DNA of 64,000 nucleotides. Source: Propionigenium maris DSM 9537. GTDB lineage: Bacteria; Fusobacteriota; Fusobacteriia; Fusobacteriales; Fusobacteriaceae. Location: assembly GCF_027925155.1 (NCBI RefSeq), contig NZ_BSDY01000003.1, forward strand, positions 157,072 through 221,071, read 5' to 3'. Positions 52,355 to 61,902 of this stretch are shown piece by piece. The notes under the pieces were generated by a model that was not told where the DNA came from, ran no database searches, and was given only the letters and a program-made list of their open reading frames with translations. Both the position numbers and the translations under genes were made by a program. Positions within the stretch are counted from its first letter, which is position 1. Each line of letters opens with the position of its first letter.

Positions 52355-53752
52355 TTATTGGCAGACTTTACCAGGGTTAAGAATATTTTTAGGGTCAAAT
52401 ACCTGCTTGATTCCCTTCATGATGTTAATATTGTTATCGCAAAGCTGATCAAATAGATACTCCTTCTTAGCATAACCAATACCATGCTCTCCAGATACCA
52501 TTCCGCCGTACTCATCAGCTCTTTTATACATCTTGTCAAAGATCTCTTTAAGCTTTTTATCCCAAGTCTCTTGGTCTAATCCGTCTCTACAGATATAGAT
52601 GTGAAGGTTTCCGTCTCCAGCGTGACCAAAACTTGGTATTCTTATGCTGTACTCTTCCTGAAGTTCCTTAGTGTACTTGATGAAGTCAGCGATCCTGTGC
52701 CTAGGAACAACAACGTCACACTCATCCATCTCATCTGTAGAAGCATGGATAGCCTCAAGGAAGGCTCCCCTTGCAGACCAAACGCTTTCCATTCTTTCCT
52801 CTGTATCTACAATATATGCATCAAGGGCTCCTAAGTCTATACATAGGTCAGCTACTATTGCATAGTCGTGTTCTACCTGCTCCCTTGTATTTCCGTCAAA
52901 AGTCAGAAGAAGATAGGCTTCACTTGAGGAATCTGGGAATGTCTTACCTAAAAATTCTTCAGATGAAAGGATAACCTCTCTCTGCATAAATTCGATAGCT
53001 GTAGGAATAACTCTTGATTTTATAATTTGAGGTACAGCTTCTATAGCACCATCGATATCCTCAAATGGGATCAAAAGACTTATAGAAAATTTAGGAAGAG
53101 GCAGTAGTTTTAATGTTGCTTTTGTTATTATTCCAAGGGTTCCTTCGGACCCAATAATAAGATCCTTTAAGCTGTAGCCTGAAGAGTTTTTAACAACCTT
53201 TCCACCAAACTCTGCAATATCTCCATTTGGTAAAACAACCTCTAGAGCTCTCACATAGTCTCTGGTAACTCCATACTTAACAGCTCTCATTCCACCGGCA
53301 TTGGTACTTATATTACCACCGATTGTAGCACTCTTCTCACCTGGATCTGGAGGATAGAAGAAGTTCTTCTCCTCTACATACTTACCTATCTCCATTAGCA
53401 TAACACCAGGTTCCACAGTAAGAGTAAGGTTCTCCTCATCTAGCTCTATTATTTTATTCATGGATGTAGTATCCAACATAATTCCATTATGAAGTGGAAC
53501 CGATGCCCCAACAAGACCTGTTCCAGATCCTCTGGCTACAACTGCGATGGTATGCTCATAAGCGTATTTAACTATCTGTGAGATCTCTTCAGTAGTTGTA
53601 ACTTTAACTAAGATATCAGGATAGTTTGAAATTCCTCCAAGTTCATCGTGAGAGTAATCTTCACTAATTTCTTCCTTCCAATAAACATTTAAAGGTTCTG
53701 CTACTATGGATTTTATATAATCAAGATCACCTTGAGTACATGCTTTATACAT
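52355..53752 (-). CDS. lctD: FAD-linked lactate dehydrogenase (GlcD/LctD type)
   Basis: 465 residues: PCMH/VAO-type FAD-binding domain ([48 protein letters not shown]) and a C-terminal FAD-linked oxidase domain ending in [12 protein letters not shown] and [14 protein letters not shown]. It oxidises lactate to pyruvate. With the Etf subunits encoded just upstream it should form the confurcating Ldh-Etf complex that drives NAD reduction by lactate using reduced ferredoxin. Its start overlaps the end of the etfA gene by 8 bp. Confidence 0.93.
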   Translation of the reverse strand: MYKACTQGDLDYIKSIVAEPLNVYWKEEISEDYSHDELGGISNYPDILVKVTTTEEISQIVKYAYEHTIAVVARGSGTGLVGASVPLHNGIMLDTTSMNKIIELDEENLTLTVEPGVMLMEIGKYVEEKNFFYPPDPGEKSATIGGNISTNAGGMRAVKYGVTRDYVRALEVVLPNGDIAEFGGKVVKNSSGYSLKDLIIGSEGTLGIITKATLKLLPLPKFSISLLIPFEDIDGAIEAVPQIIKSRVIPTAIEFMQREVILSSEEFLGKTFPDSSSEAYLLLTFDGNTREQVEHDYAIVADLCIDLGALDAYIVDTEERMESVWSARGAFLEAIHASTDEMDECDVVVPRHRIADFIKYTKELQEEYSIRIPSFGHAGDGNLHIYICRDGLDQETWDKKLKEIFDKMYKRADEYGGMVSGEHGIGYAKKEYLFDQLCDNNINIMKGIKQVFDPKNILNPGKVCQ

Positions 53753-54941
53753 TTAATTCTCCCCCTTTAATTTTTTCAATAAGCTCAGGTATTACCTTGT
53801 AAAGGTCTCCCACTACACCTATGTGTGCGCAGTTGAATATAGGAGCATTTTCATCTTTATTTATAGCTATGATAGTTTCAGAATTTTCCATACCAGCAGT
53901 AAACTGAACTGCTCCGTGGATACCAATAGCAAAGATTAGTTTAGGCTTTACAGTTCTTCCACTAAGTCCAACCTGCTTCTTAGCATTAAACCATCCATTC
54001 TCAATGAGAGGTCTCGTTACTGCAACCTGACCACCAACCAGGTCAGCTAATTCATTTACAGCTTTAAGGTCCTCTTCCTTTTGAACTCCCCTACCTATAG
54101 CCACTATAACTTCAGCATCTGAGATAGATTCCTCCTTCTCCTTCTTAATTACATTTAAGACGTTAATCTTAGAATTCAGCAGCTCTGAATCTATGTTTTG
54201 AGTGATTATCTCCCCAAACTTTTCTCCTCTTTCTGGAGCATCAAACACCTTATATCTTGCAGTGCAAAATTGTGGCCTGTGGTTTTCAGTTACAATCTGA
54301 GCCATGATGTTTCCACCAAATGCCGGACGTATCTGGACTAGGTCGGTATTTTCCTTCATCTTAAGAATAGTACAGTCTGCTGTAAGTCCAGTTTTAAATC
54401 TGGCGGCAACTCTTGGAGCAAGGGATCTTCCCAGAGTAGTAGCGCCTACTAAGATAGATGATGGTTTTACCTTATTGATATAGTCTTCAAAGACAGCAGT
54501 ATGGTTTTCTACCTTGAAATCCTTTAGCTTTTCATCTTCATAGAGGTGTATCTGATCCACACCATAGTGTTGAAGCTCTTCAGCTAATTCTTTGATATCA
54601 TCTCCCATAATTAAAGCCTGAACTGGATGGTTTGTAACCTCAGCCAGTTCCCTGGCTTTTCCTATTAATTCAAATGAAACAGGGTGTATCTCTCCTCCAA
54701 AGTGATCTACATAAACTGTAATTCCATTCCAGAGACCTTTATCAACCTGAGGCTTGTTCTCCTCTTCCTTTAACTCAATTACTCCCTGGCCATTTTTTAC
54801 GCATAGCCGACACATCTTACATCCTGAGTTAATATAAAGATCTCCGCTATGATCCTCTATAGCATTAAAGGGACATAGATCTATTAATTCCATTAATATC
54901 TTATGAGTTACTTTATCTTGATTAACAACTAATTCAGCCAT
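53745..54941 (-). CDS. lctC: Electron transfer flavoprotein alpha with N-terminal 4Fe-4S domain
   Basis: 398 residues, longer than the usual 320 because of an N-terminal Fe-S extension (C23-P and C41-x2-C44-x2-C47, enough for one 4Fe-4S cluster). The body has the EtfA FAD site ([19 protein letters not shown] and [20 protein letters not shown]). The extension is characteristic of lactate dehydrogenase-linked LctC proteins, where it carries electrons from ferredoxin. ATG follows TAGGAGGCTAGA; 9 bp after etfB. Confidence 0.93.
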   Translation of the reverse strand: MAELVVNQDKVTHKILMELIDLCPFNAIEDHSGDLYINSGCKMCRLCVKNGQGVIELKEEENKPQVDKGLWNGITVYVDHFGGEIHPVSFELIGKARELAEVTNHPVQALIMGDDIKELAEELQHYGVDQIHLYEDEKLKDFKVENHTAVFEDYINKVKPSSILVGATTLGRSLAPRVAARFKTGLTADCTILKMKENTDLVQIRPAFGGNIMAQIVTENHRPQFCTARYKVFDAPERGEKFGEIITQNIDSELLNSKINVLNVIKKEKEESISDAEVIVAIGRGVQKEEDLKAVNELADLVGGQVAVTRPLIENGWFNAKKQVGLSGRTVKPKLIFAIGIHGAVQFTAGMENSETIIAINKDENAPIFNCAHIGVVGDLYKVIPELIEKIKGGELNV

Positions 54942-54950
54942 TCTAGCCTC

Positions 54951-55736
54951 CTATATAAATTTCAACTGATTTAACTTTTCATAAAGTTTTTCTGCACAAT
55001 CCTCACCGCTGATCATCTCTCTGTCGCTGTTTTCCTCTGGATTAAAGATTCTTTCTACCTGGGTAGGGGATCCCTTTAATCCATATTTTGTTTCATCCTG
55101 ATCCTCAAAATCCTTGAGTGAGATAATCTTTATTTCTCTTTTCTGAGTTTCTAACTTTCTCTTGTATGACGGCAGCCTAGGAGTGTATATTCCCTTTTCA
55201 ACTGTTATGAGACAAGGAAATGGGATCTCCTGAATCTCTATTGTGTCTCCCATATCAGCCTCTACTGTGATATTCTTTTCCCCAACTTCTAAGATCTTGC
55301 TGACATTTGCTATATGAGGGATCCCAAGATACTCTGCCATCTCTGGCCCTACCTGAGCTGTATCCCCGTCGGTAGTCTGCTTTCCGCAGACTATTAGATC
55401 GATTTCTCCCAGAGCATTTATTCCCTGAGCCAGAGTATAAGCTGTTGCCAAGACATCTGCTCCGGCAAACTTTCTATCGGATAAGAGTATTCCCTCATCT
55501 GCTCCCATCATGAAAGACTCCTTTATTACCTCTTTTGCCTGTGGCGGTCCCATGGAAACCACTCCAATATTAGCTTCACCCTTAAGTTTTTTAATTTGTA
55601 AGCAAGTCTCAAGAGCATATAGATCATAGGGGTTCACCTTAGTATCTACACCATCCCTTAAAAGTACACCAGTTTCAGGGTCTACTTGCACGGCTGAACT
55701 ACCTGGAACCTGTTTAACACACACTGCTATCTTCAT
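54951..55736 (-). CDS. lctB: Electron transfer flavoprotein beta
   Basis: 261 residues, standard EtfB. Typical: [11 protein letters not shown] at the start, [31 protein letters not shown] nucleotide-binding loop, and [18 protein letters not shown]. In bifurcating-type Etf this subunit holds the extra FAD. ATG follows AAGGAGGTTGGT. First gene of the lactate operon, preceded by two AATTGG/CCAATT operators. Confidence 0.94.
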   Translation of the reverse strand: MKIAVCVKQVPGSSAVQVDPETGVLLRDGVDTKVNPYDLYALETCLQIKKLKGEANIGVVSMGPPQAKEVIKESFMMGADEGILLSDRKFAGADVLATAYTLAQGINALGEIDLIVCGKQTTDGDTAQVGPEMAEYLGIPHIANVSKILEVGEKNITVEADMGDTIEIQEIPFPCLITVEKGIYTPRLPSYKRKLETQKREIKIISLKDFEDQDETKYGLKGSPTQVERIFNPEENSDREMISGEDCAEKLYEKLNQLKFI

Positions 55737-55784
55737 ACCAACCTCCTTAACCGGATACTTCCGGATATATTATTTCAACTTTTT

Positions 55785-55838
55785 AATTGGCTAGTCCAAT
55801 TATAGTCTCATAAATAATGTCAGATTGGACCAGCCAAT
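55785..55838 (-). promoter_or_regulatory. Operators for the GntR-family lactate regulator
   Basis: AATTGG-CTAGT-CCAATT (55785-55801) and ATTGG-ACCAG-CCAAT (55824-55838): two inverted repeats with 5-bp spacers, the second being the complement of the first with one change. TATAAT on the minus strand (55804-55799) overlaps the first. The ATTGG/CCAAT arms resemble LldR-type sites. Confidence 0.72.
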
Positions 55839-55929
55839 TCTGACTTTAAAATAGAAGAGAAGTCATAAAACATAACTTCTCATAAGTTTCTTAATCTTTT
55901 ATATACCGTTTTAAAACAAAATGCAACAA

Positions 55930-55961
55930 TAAATAACTTTTTCACGTGTAAAAGTTATTAT
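55930..55961 (-). terminator. Terminator of the GntR-family gene
   Basis: AATAACTTTT-TCACGTGT-AAAAGTTATT perfect 10-bp stem, right after the stop codon. Confidence 0.75.
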
Positions 55962-55963
55962 AA

Positions 55964-56641
55964 TTATTTTATGCTGGCCTCCACATCCATAAGGTGGTCT
56001 GAGATAGCCTGTTTAGCTCTGGATTTGTCCTTAGCTTTTATTGCATCTAGGATTTCCTGGTGTTTAACTTCAATTGTAGATTTTCCATATTTATTTACAA
56101 CCTTCTTTCTGGAGGTCTTTATAGAGTCCTCCAACAGGTTGGAAATGGAATTAAAGATAGCTACAACAAATGGATTTTTAGATGACTTTGCAATGAGATA
56201 GTGAAATTTTTTATCTAATTTAGCCAATTCCTCCTCATCCTGGCTCTCCTGAAGTCTTCTGTGAACTCCCTCCAACTCCATGATCTCCTCATGGGTAATC
56301 TTTTCAATGCAAACCTCGATAGCCTGTACCTCTATCATCCTTCTGAACTCCAATATCTCCATTTCAAAGGTGTCGCTCATGAGGTATATGGAGGAAAGGG
56401 GATTGTTAAAGATCTTTTCAAGGTTTTGGTGGATATAGTTTCCCCCTCCCTGGGTGCACTTTATAAGCCCTATAATCTCCATAATCTTTATTGCCTCACT
56501 TACAGTTGCCCGGCTTACTTCTAAGTTTTGAGCTAGTATCCTCTCTGGAGGTAACTTATCTCCTATCCCAAGCTCCTTTCTTTTTAGCATCTCCTTTATG
56601 TGGTCTATTACAATATTATACTTTCTGTCTTTACTTTTCAT
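55964..56641 (-). CDS. GntR/FadR-family (FCD) regulator of lactate genes
   Basis: 225 residues: N-terminal winged HTH (LPPERILAQNLEVSRATVSEAIKIMEIIGL) and C-terminal helical FCD domain (about 85-220) with the metal-site His/Asp pattern. It matches LldR/LctA-type repressors relieved by lactate. ATG follows GGGAGATTGAATGG. Upstream of etfB in the same direction with two good operators between. Confidence 0.9.
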   Translation of the reverse strand: MKSKDRKYNIVIDHIKEMLKRKELGIGDKLPPERILAQNLEVSRATVSEAIKIMEIIGLIKCTQGGGNYIHQNLEKIFNNPLSSIYLMSDTFEMEILEFRRMIEVQAIEVCIEKITHEEIMELEGVHRRLQESQDEEELAKLDKKFHYLIAKSSKNPFVVAIFNSISNLLEDSIKTSRKKVVNKYGKSTIEVKHQEILDAIKAKDKSRAKQAISDHLMDVEASIK

Positions 56642-56808
56642 CCATTCAATCTCCCAGCTGTTAAAAATTTTGAACTGCTTAAATTAAAGTGAAATTCCCT
56701 TAAATTATAATCCAATAAAAAGATAATAACAAGAATTAAATCCCCTGCTTTATCTTAACATCTTTTTGAGGTTGATGAGAAAGCTCCTTAGGATTTCTCC
56801 AAATAAAT

Positions 56809-56834
56809 ACTCCCTGACTGTACAGTCAGGGAGT
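56809..56834 (-). terminator. Perfect hairpin after the larC genes
   Basis: ACTCCCTGACTG-TA-CAGTCAGGGAGT, 12-bp arms. The T tract is poor, so termination may be partial. Confidence 0.6.
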
Positions 56835-56885
56835 TGGCAGATTCAAAGGTTTAAATCTTTGAAGTTACTATGGAGTTTCAAACTT

Positions 56886-57314
56886 TTATTCCTCATTTAA
56901 TTCCTTAAAGTAGTGGATCCTATTATAAACTTCCTTAAGACTGATATTGTTCCTCTCAGCCAGTCTTTGGCACTGATCATACTCTGCCTTAAAGTTTACA
57001 CACTTCCCCCTATAGTAGCCCTCCTTAACACTTACTTCTCCAATATCTGTTTTAAGAGTGGTAAAGTGTCTCTCTAAAATCTCCCTTTCCACCCTGTACT
57101 TTCTCACTCCCAGAGTTGTAGTTTCATGGAAGATAAAACTTTCAACTCTCTCCAGAAGGTTTGAAGGGAGTAGGATAGACAGTTTGATAGCCGGCCTACC
57201 CTTTTTCATAATGATGTTGGTTAAAAATGCATCCAAGACCCCCATATCAAAAAGCTTTGGGAGGATATAGGAGTATATCTCCTGGGACATATCATCTATA
57301 TTGGTCTCTAACAT
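56886..57314 (-). CDS. larC2: LarC C-terminal part (LarC2), made by -1 frameshift
   Basis: 142 codons after ATG 57314, but this ATG has no ribosome binding site and lies just upstream of the LarC1 stop. The sequence opens LETNIDDMSQEIYSY, the known joint region of LarC. LarC is the Ni insertase that uses CTP to place Ni in the pyridinium-bisthiocarboxylate pincer cofactor. The -1 frame entered at the A9 run gives KKK-TSLWMLETNIDDM. In Lactobacillus plantarum LarC is also produced by frameshifting, so a fused LarC1C2 is expected. Confidence 0.85.
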   Translation of the reverse strand: MLETNIDDMSQEIYSYILPKLFDMGVLDAFLTNIIMKKGRPAIKLSILLPSNLLERVESFIFHETTTLGVRKYRVEREILERHFTTLKTDIGEVSVKEGYYRGKCVNFKAEYDQCQRLAERNNISLKEVYNRIHYFKELNEE

Positions 57315-58075
57315 CCAAAGAGATGTTTTTTTTTACCCAGAACAACCCTTAATACATTTGGATAGTCCTTAAATGTCTTGGTTCCCAGACCATAACCTAT
57401 CCTTTCAGGAACCATATCAGGCATCTCTCCAAACTCCTCTGAAAGTGCCTTTGCAATCCCTGCTCCAGTAGGGGTTGTTAGTTCTTTTTGTACCCCCTTA
57501 GAGTAGATAGGGATTCCCTTTAGTATATCCAGGGTAGCTGGAGCTGGTACTGGAAACACTCCGTGAGCACACCTTACAAAACCACTACCTACATTTATTG
57601 GGGAACAGAGAATACTGGTAACATTTAGCTCCTCGATACATATAGCTGCTCCCACAGCGTCGATTATTGAGTCAATAGCTCCCACCTCATGAAAGTGAAC
57701 CTCGTCAATTGATTTCCCATGGATCCTTCCCTCGGAGAGTGCAATATATTCAAATATCCTGATACTATTCTCCTTGACCTTATCTGAAAGGGCGCTGTCT
57801 GCAATTATCTTTTTTATATCCCTATAGGTTCTGTGGTGGTGTTCGCTCCCGTCAGCGTTTAGACTATTTCCATCTCTCAGGATGACATCAAACTTACTTC
57901 CGGTAATTCCATTCTTTATATCCTTTTTTACAGATATATCATAGCCGTCGATACCTAACTTTCCAATCTCCTCTACCAACCTTTTCTCAGATACTCCTAA
58001 GTCTAAAAGAGCTCCTATAGTCATATCCCCGCTAATACCTGAAAAACAGTCAAAATATAAGATCTTCTCATCCAT
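57308..58075 (-). CDS. larC1: LarC N-terminal part (LarC1), nickel insertase
   Basis: 255 residues: ILYFDCFSGISGDMTIGALLDLG, VHFHEVGAIDSIIDAVGAAICI and ELTTPTGAGIAKAL are conserved LarC motifs. It ends VVLGKKKHLFGC, reading through the A9 run in frame 0 to a TAG at 57308. ATG 58075 begins directly after larB. The full protein is LarC1C2; LarC1 alone may also occur. Confidence 0.9.
   Translation of the reverse strand: MDEKILYFDCFSGISGDMTIGALLDLGVSEKRLVEEIGKLGIDGYDISVKKDIKNGITGSKFDVILRDGNSLNADGSEHHHRTYRDIKKIIADSALSDKVKENSIRIFEYIALSEGRIHGKSIDEVHFHEVGAIDSIIDAVGAAICIEELNVTSILCSPINVGSGFVRCAHGVFPVPAPATLDILKGIPIYSKGVQKELTTPTGAGIAKALSEEFGEMPDMVPERIGYGLGTKTFKDYPNVLRVVLGKKKHLFGC
57326..57334 (-). promoter_or_regulatory. 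A9 slippery site in larC
   Basis: GGT-AAA-AAA-AAA-CAT on the coding strand. The -1 frame read from here avoids the TAG 16 nt further on and enters LarC2. A homopolymer is also a place for sequencing error, but the frame geometry (-1) matches programmed slippage. Confidence 0.75.
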
Positions 58076-58077
58076 GT

Positions 58078-58860
58078 CTATAATACCTCTCTTTTTTCTA
58101 TAAATTTATTCATCCTTCTGATCATACTTGAAGCTAAAAATGCTGCTCCAAAACCATTGTCTATATTAACAACCCCAATACCGCTGGCACAACTGTTCAA
58201 CATAGCCAGAAGAGGGGTCATTCCATTGAGGTTGGCTCCATATCCAACACTGGTGGGTACAGCAATTACAGGAACTTCAACCAAACCACCAACCACACTA
58301 GGCAGAGCTCCCTCCATTCCGGCTATTGCGATTATTATATCTGCAGAGTCAAGTTCATCCTTTACAGCAAAAAGTCTATGGATACCAGCTACTCCAACGT
58401 CATATATCTTTTTACAGTTGCAGCCTAGAGCTTTTAATGTTTCAGAGGCCTCCTCAGCTACTGGAATATCAGATGTTCCTCCGCTCACTATTAGAATCTT
58501 TCCATACTTCATAGGGTTAAATTCAGGTTTTAGTATTGCAGTCCTTCCCAGAGGATTGTAGTCTATCTCAACTTCCAGTTGCAGTAACTTGTCATATGAG
58601 GTTTGATCCAATCTGGTGAGCAGGATATTATTATTTCCCTTGTGTAGCAGTCTTCTGCTAATTTCTAATATTTGCTCTGAGGTTTTACCCTCACAATATA
58701 TGACTTCAGGGACACCCTGCCTTAAAGCTCTGTGATGATCGATAACAGCATGCTCATACCTTTCAAAGGGAAGATCCTTTAATTCCCTAATGGCATCATC
58801 CCGGTTAATATCATTGTTCTTATATCTTTCCAATAGATCTACTAATATCTTTTCAGTCAT
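58078..58860 (-). CDS. larB: LarB, P2CMN synthase of the Ni-pincer cofactor
   Basis: 260 residues, a PurE-related protein: carboxylates and hydrolyses nicotinic acid adenine dinucleotide to pyridinium-3,5-biscarboxylate mononucleotide. The PurE-like C terminus shows VSGGTSDIPVAEEASETL, IAGMEGALPSVVGGL and PTSVGYGANLNGMTPLLAMLNSC. ATG follows TAGGGAGATAAG. It begins 9 bp after larE, and larC1 follows 2 bp later, so the three form one operon. Confidence 0.95.
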   Translation of the reverse strand: MTEKILVDLLERYKNNDINRDDAIRELKDLPFERYEHAVIDHHRALRQGVPEVIYCEGKTSEQILEISRRLLHKGNNNILLTRLDQTSYDKLLQLEVEIDYNPLGRTAILKPEFNPMKYGKILIVSGGTSDIPVAEEASETLKALGCNCKKIYDVGVAGIHRLFAVKDELDSADIIIAIAGMEGALPSVVGGLVEVPVIAVPTSVGYGANLNGMTPLLAMLNSCASGIGVVNIDNGFGAAFLASSMIRRMNKFIEKREVL

Positions 58861-58869
58861 CTTATCTCC

Positions 58870-59661
58870 CTATAAATTCATACTTCCCTGCTTATATCCA
58901 GCTAGATCAAGGGCAGTATACTTAAATCCAATCTCCCTAAACCTCTCAGCAATCATTGAAAATACTTCTCTGTCCAATACCTTTTCCAGCTCTTTATCTT
59001 CCACCTCGATTCTGGCAACCTCTCCGTGGTGCCTGACTCTGTATTGATTGATTCCTATCTCTTTCAGGCAGGCCTCTCCCCTCTCCACCATATCCAGCTT
59101 TTCTCTGGTAATTTTTATACCATAGGGTATCCTTGACGCTAAGCAGGCAAAGGCTGGCTTGTCCCAGGTGGGGAGATCAAGTTCCCTTGAAACTTCCCTG
59201 ATATCCTCCTTTGTAAATCCGGCATCCTTCAGAGGGCTTATGATGTTTAACTCCTTTAATGCCCTCATACCAGGCCGGTAATCTGAAAGGTCATCTATGT
59301 TTGACCCGTCAAATATAGCCTCTACTCCAAGTTCCCTGGCTTTCCCCTGAATCAGGGTAAAGAGATGTTTTTTACAGTGGTAGCATCTATCTTTTTGATT
59401 CTCAGTAAAACCAGAGATCTCGCTTCCCCTTATATCTATTTCCACATGGGGAATGCCAATACCTTTTGCCAGTTCTCTGCCCTCCTGGATCTCTGCCTTT
59501 GAATGCATATCCCCAACTATGGTAATAGCCACAGCATTCTTCTTCAATAGATCATAGGATATCTTTGACAGGAGAGTACTATCCACTCCACCAGAAAATG
59601 CAACAGCTACCCTATTATACTTGTTTATCTGTTCCCTTATCTTCAGCAATTTTTCCTTCAA
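58870..59661 (-). CDS. larE: LarE, sacrificial sulfur transferase
   Basis: 263 residues of the PP-loop ATPase family. SGGVDS (23-28) binds ATP; RCYHCKKHLF, and Cys173 in KPAFACLASRIPYG matches the sacrificial Cys176 of the L. plantarum enzyme, suggesting the single-Cys type. It supplies sulfur to the LarB product. The start is TTG at 59661 after AGGAGGTGATAG. First gene of larE-larB-larC, divergent from larA. Confidence 0.93.
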   Translation of the reverse strand: MKEKLLKIREQINKYNRVAVAFSGGVDSTLLSKISYDLLKKNAVAITIVGDMHSKAEIQEGRELAKGIGIPHVEIDIRGSEISGFTENQKDRCYHCKKHLFTLIQGKARELGVEAIFDGSNIDDLSDYRPGMRALKELNIISPLKDAGFTKEDIREVSRELDLPTWDKPAFACLASRIPYGIKITREKLDMVERGEACLKEIGINQYRVRHHGEVARIEVEDKELEKVLDREVFSMIAERFREIGFKYTALDLAGYKQGSMNL

Positions 59662-60047
59662 ACTATCACCTCCTGAGCTCCCTATAAAATTACTTTTAAT
59701 AAACTCTAGTATGAATTATAGCCTTATCTTTATATTTTTCGAAATAAAATTTACTATTTTCAAAATTTTGTGTTCTGATTATGTTATTTTATGCTTTATC
59801 TACAAACATGGGCTTTTATTAAAAATAAAAAAATTTAAAATAAAATTATAGTTTAATCTCCAGGGTCATCAGAGGAGGAAAATATTTTTTAAAGATTTGT
59901 TTAATACCTATGTTTTCCCAGAAAAAACAAGGAGTATTAAACTTCAATCAATAAAAGTAATCATCAAAATTTTTAGGGTGAAAACACTAAAGCCCTCTCT
60001 CATTCCTGATGTTTTAACGAAAAAAATGTATCGTTTTCGAAAAGTTG

Positions 60048-60056
60048 TGGTATAAT
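60048..60056 (+). promoter_or_regulatory. Extended -10 promoter of larA
   Basis: TGG-TATAAT at 60048-60056; the -35 region (TATCGT) is weak, consistent with an activator-dependent or extended -10 promoter. The leader would be about 420 nt. Confidence 0.45.
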
Positions 60057-60156
60057 TATGATTAAATTAAAAATAACTGTTAAATTTAATGGTTTTTAAA
60101 GGGGAAAAAATAAGACTTAAAAGTAGTAGAAATTCTAAAGAAAGTGCAAAAAAATA

Positions 60157-60210
60157 ATCTGAGATCCACTGGAAATACTGGGGTGGATTTAATCTCAGGT
60201 GATTTTTTTG
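60157..60210 (+). terminator. Terminator-like hairpin in the larA leader
   Basis: CTGAGAT-CCAC (60159-60169) pairs with GTGG and ATCTCAG (60183-60198), followed by seven Ts at 60203-60209. Placed about 100 nt after the promoter and 270 nt before larA, it may act in attenuation or end a short RNA. Confidence 0.65.
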
Positions 60211-60481
60211 AGGATAAGAAAGCATCTCTAAAAAAAGTTATGAACAGGCAGAAGTGGAAGAGTTCTACTTTTTAAATAAAAAAGTGAAGGTGGAGCTAAA
60301 ATAAATTTAAATTTACTAAAATAATGAATTTTTTAAAAGTATTCATCTGGAGCTTGGTCTCGAAGGACCTTATTAAACCTATTAATTTATTCGGAAATAT
60401 GAAGAATTAAGAGAAGAGTAACATTGCGGCCTTTTTTAACGACTTTAGATTTAGGCAAAATGCCAATGGGAAGGTGATTAT

Positions 60482-61765
60482 ATGACAGCGAAAACCATAA
60501 TCAAGATGCCATATCATAAGACACATATGGATATTGAAGTAGAGACAGAAAAATTAAACGGTATTCTAGCTCCTAGAACAGATGAGTATGATCCTAAGAT
60601 GACCCAAGAAAAAATTGTGCTAAATTCACTGGCTAGTCCAATAGGGACGAAAAAGTTATGTGACCTGGCAAGGGGGAAAAAAAAGGTAGTCTTTATAACA
60701 AGTGATCACACAAGACCCCTTCCAAGCAGGGTAACAGTACCCATTATCTTAGAGGAAATTAGAAGATATAATCCAGAGGCAGACATAACCATCCTTATCT
60801 CAACAGGTTTTCATAGACCAACTACCAGGGAAGAGTTGATCTATAAGATGGGGGAAGAGGTTGTAAATAATGAAAAAATAGTAAACCACATATCAACTAA
60901 TGATGATGATCAGGTTTACGTAGGAAAATTACCTTCTGGAGGTGATCTATACTTAAATAAATTGGCTATGGAAGCTGACCTTCTTATTGCAGAGGGCTTT
61001 ATTGAATCCCACTTCTTTGCAGGATTTTCCGGGGGAAGAAAGAGCATTCTTCCTGGGATAGCATCTGCAAAAACTATCATGTATAACCACAACTCAAAAT
61101 TCATAAACAGCAAGAATGCCAGAACAGGTAAGTTAGAGAATAATCCCATACACCAAGATATGATCTATGCAGCTAGAGCATCAAAGTGTGCTTTTATCCT
61201 AAACACTGTCATAAATAGTGAGAAGGAGATTATTGGCTGCTTTACAGGAGATATAATCGATGCCCATCTTGAAGGATGTAAGTTTGTAGAGGAGCTTGTT
61301 TCTGTAGAAAAGAAGCCGGCAGATATTACAGTGACTTCAAATGGGGGATATCCTCTAGATCAAAATATATACCAAACTGTTAAGGGACTTACTGCAGCAG
61401 AGGCATCAGCAAAGGAGGGAGGAGTGCTTATTACTATATCCTCCTGTTCAGATGGACATGGAGGAGAGGGGTTTTACAGATATGTATCTGAAGCAAGGGA
61501 TGCCAATGAGATATTAGAAAAGGTGATGCAGATACCCATGGAGGATACTCTGCCGGACCAGTGGGAGTTTCATATCCTTGCAAGGATACTATCTAAGTTT
61601 CATGTAATAATAGTGACAGATCTCTGTGATCCCAAGATGATAGAGGATATGCACATGCAGCATGCAAGTACATTTGAGGAAGCACTGGAAAAGGCAAGGA
61701 AGATTACAGGGGACGACTATACTATGACAGTGATACCTGACGGGGTTTCTGTAGTAGTTAAGTAA
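60482..61765 (+). CDS. larA: Lactate racemase LarA (Ni-pincer enzyme)
   Basis: 427 residues. Key residues align with L. plantarum LarA: DHTRP (75-79), His111 (GFHRP), His177 (ESHFFAGFSGG), Lys187 (GGRKSILPG), which carries the pincer cofactor in the known enzyme, and His203 (YNHNSKF). It interconverts D- and L-lactate in the cytosol, so both isomers can enter the Ldh-Etf route. ATG follows GGGAAGGTGATTAT. The cofactor-maturation genes are divergent at 56886-59661. Confidence 0.95.
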   Translation: MTAKTIIKMPYHKTHMDIEVETEKLNGILAPRTDEYDPKMTQEKIVLNSLASPIGTKKLCDLARGKKKVVFITSDHTRPLPSRVTVPIILEEIRRYNPEADITILISTGFHRPTTREELIYKMGEEVVNNEKIVNHISTNDDDQVYVGKLPSGGDLYLNKLAMEADLLIAEGFIESHFFAGFSGGRKSILPGIASAKTIMYNHNSKFINSKNARTGKLENNPIHQDMIYAARASKCAFILNTVINSEKEIIGCFTGDIIDAHLEGCKFVEELVSVEKKPADITVTSNGGYPLDQNIYQTVKGLTAAEASAKEGGVLITISSCSDGHGGEGFYRYVSEARDANEILEKVMQIPMEDTLPDQWEFHILARILSKFHVIIVTDLCDPKMIEDMHMQHASTFEEALEKARKITGDDYTMTVIPDGVSVVVK

Positions 61766-61902
61766 CCTAAAATATAATCTCTAGGAGTGGCCTCTGAAGT
61801 CCTGAGATTAACTTAACTTTAGATAGCTAGCTAGAAGATTTTCAGGTATATTTTAATCAATATTAATGACAGTTATACAACAGATAGGGAGGGAATAGTT
61901 TA

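Larger units (their letters stand above)
59662..60481. other. Long intergenic region between larE and larA
   Basis: 820 bp, very AT-rich. It contains a probable larA promoter (TGGTATAAT at 60048-60056) and a terminator-like hairpin in the leader (60157-60210). A 22-codon frame at 60091 has no ribosome binding site and was not accepted. Confidence 0.6.

Noticed and set aside
60091-60159. 22-codon frame MVFKGEKIRLKSSR... in the larA leader
   Set aside because: No ribosome binding site, low-complexity basic product, ends at the terminator hairpin. Probably chance.
60630-60650. GGCTAGTCCAAT in larA, similar to the lactate operator
   Set aside because: It lies inside coding sequence, lacks the left ATTGG arm and is not near a promoter; likely coincidence.
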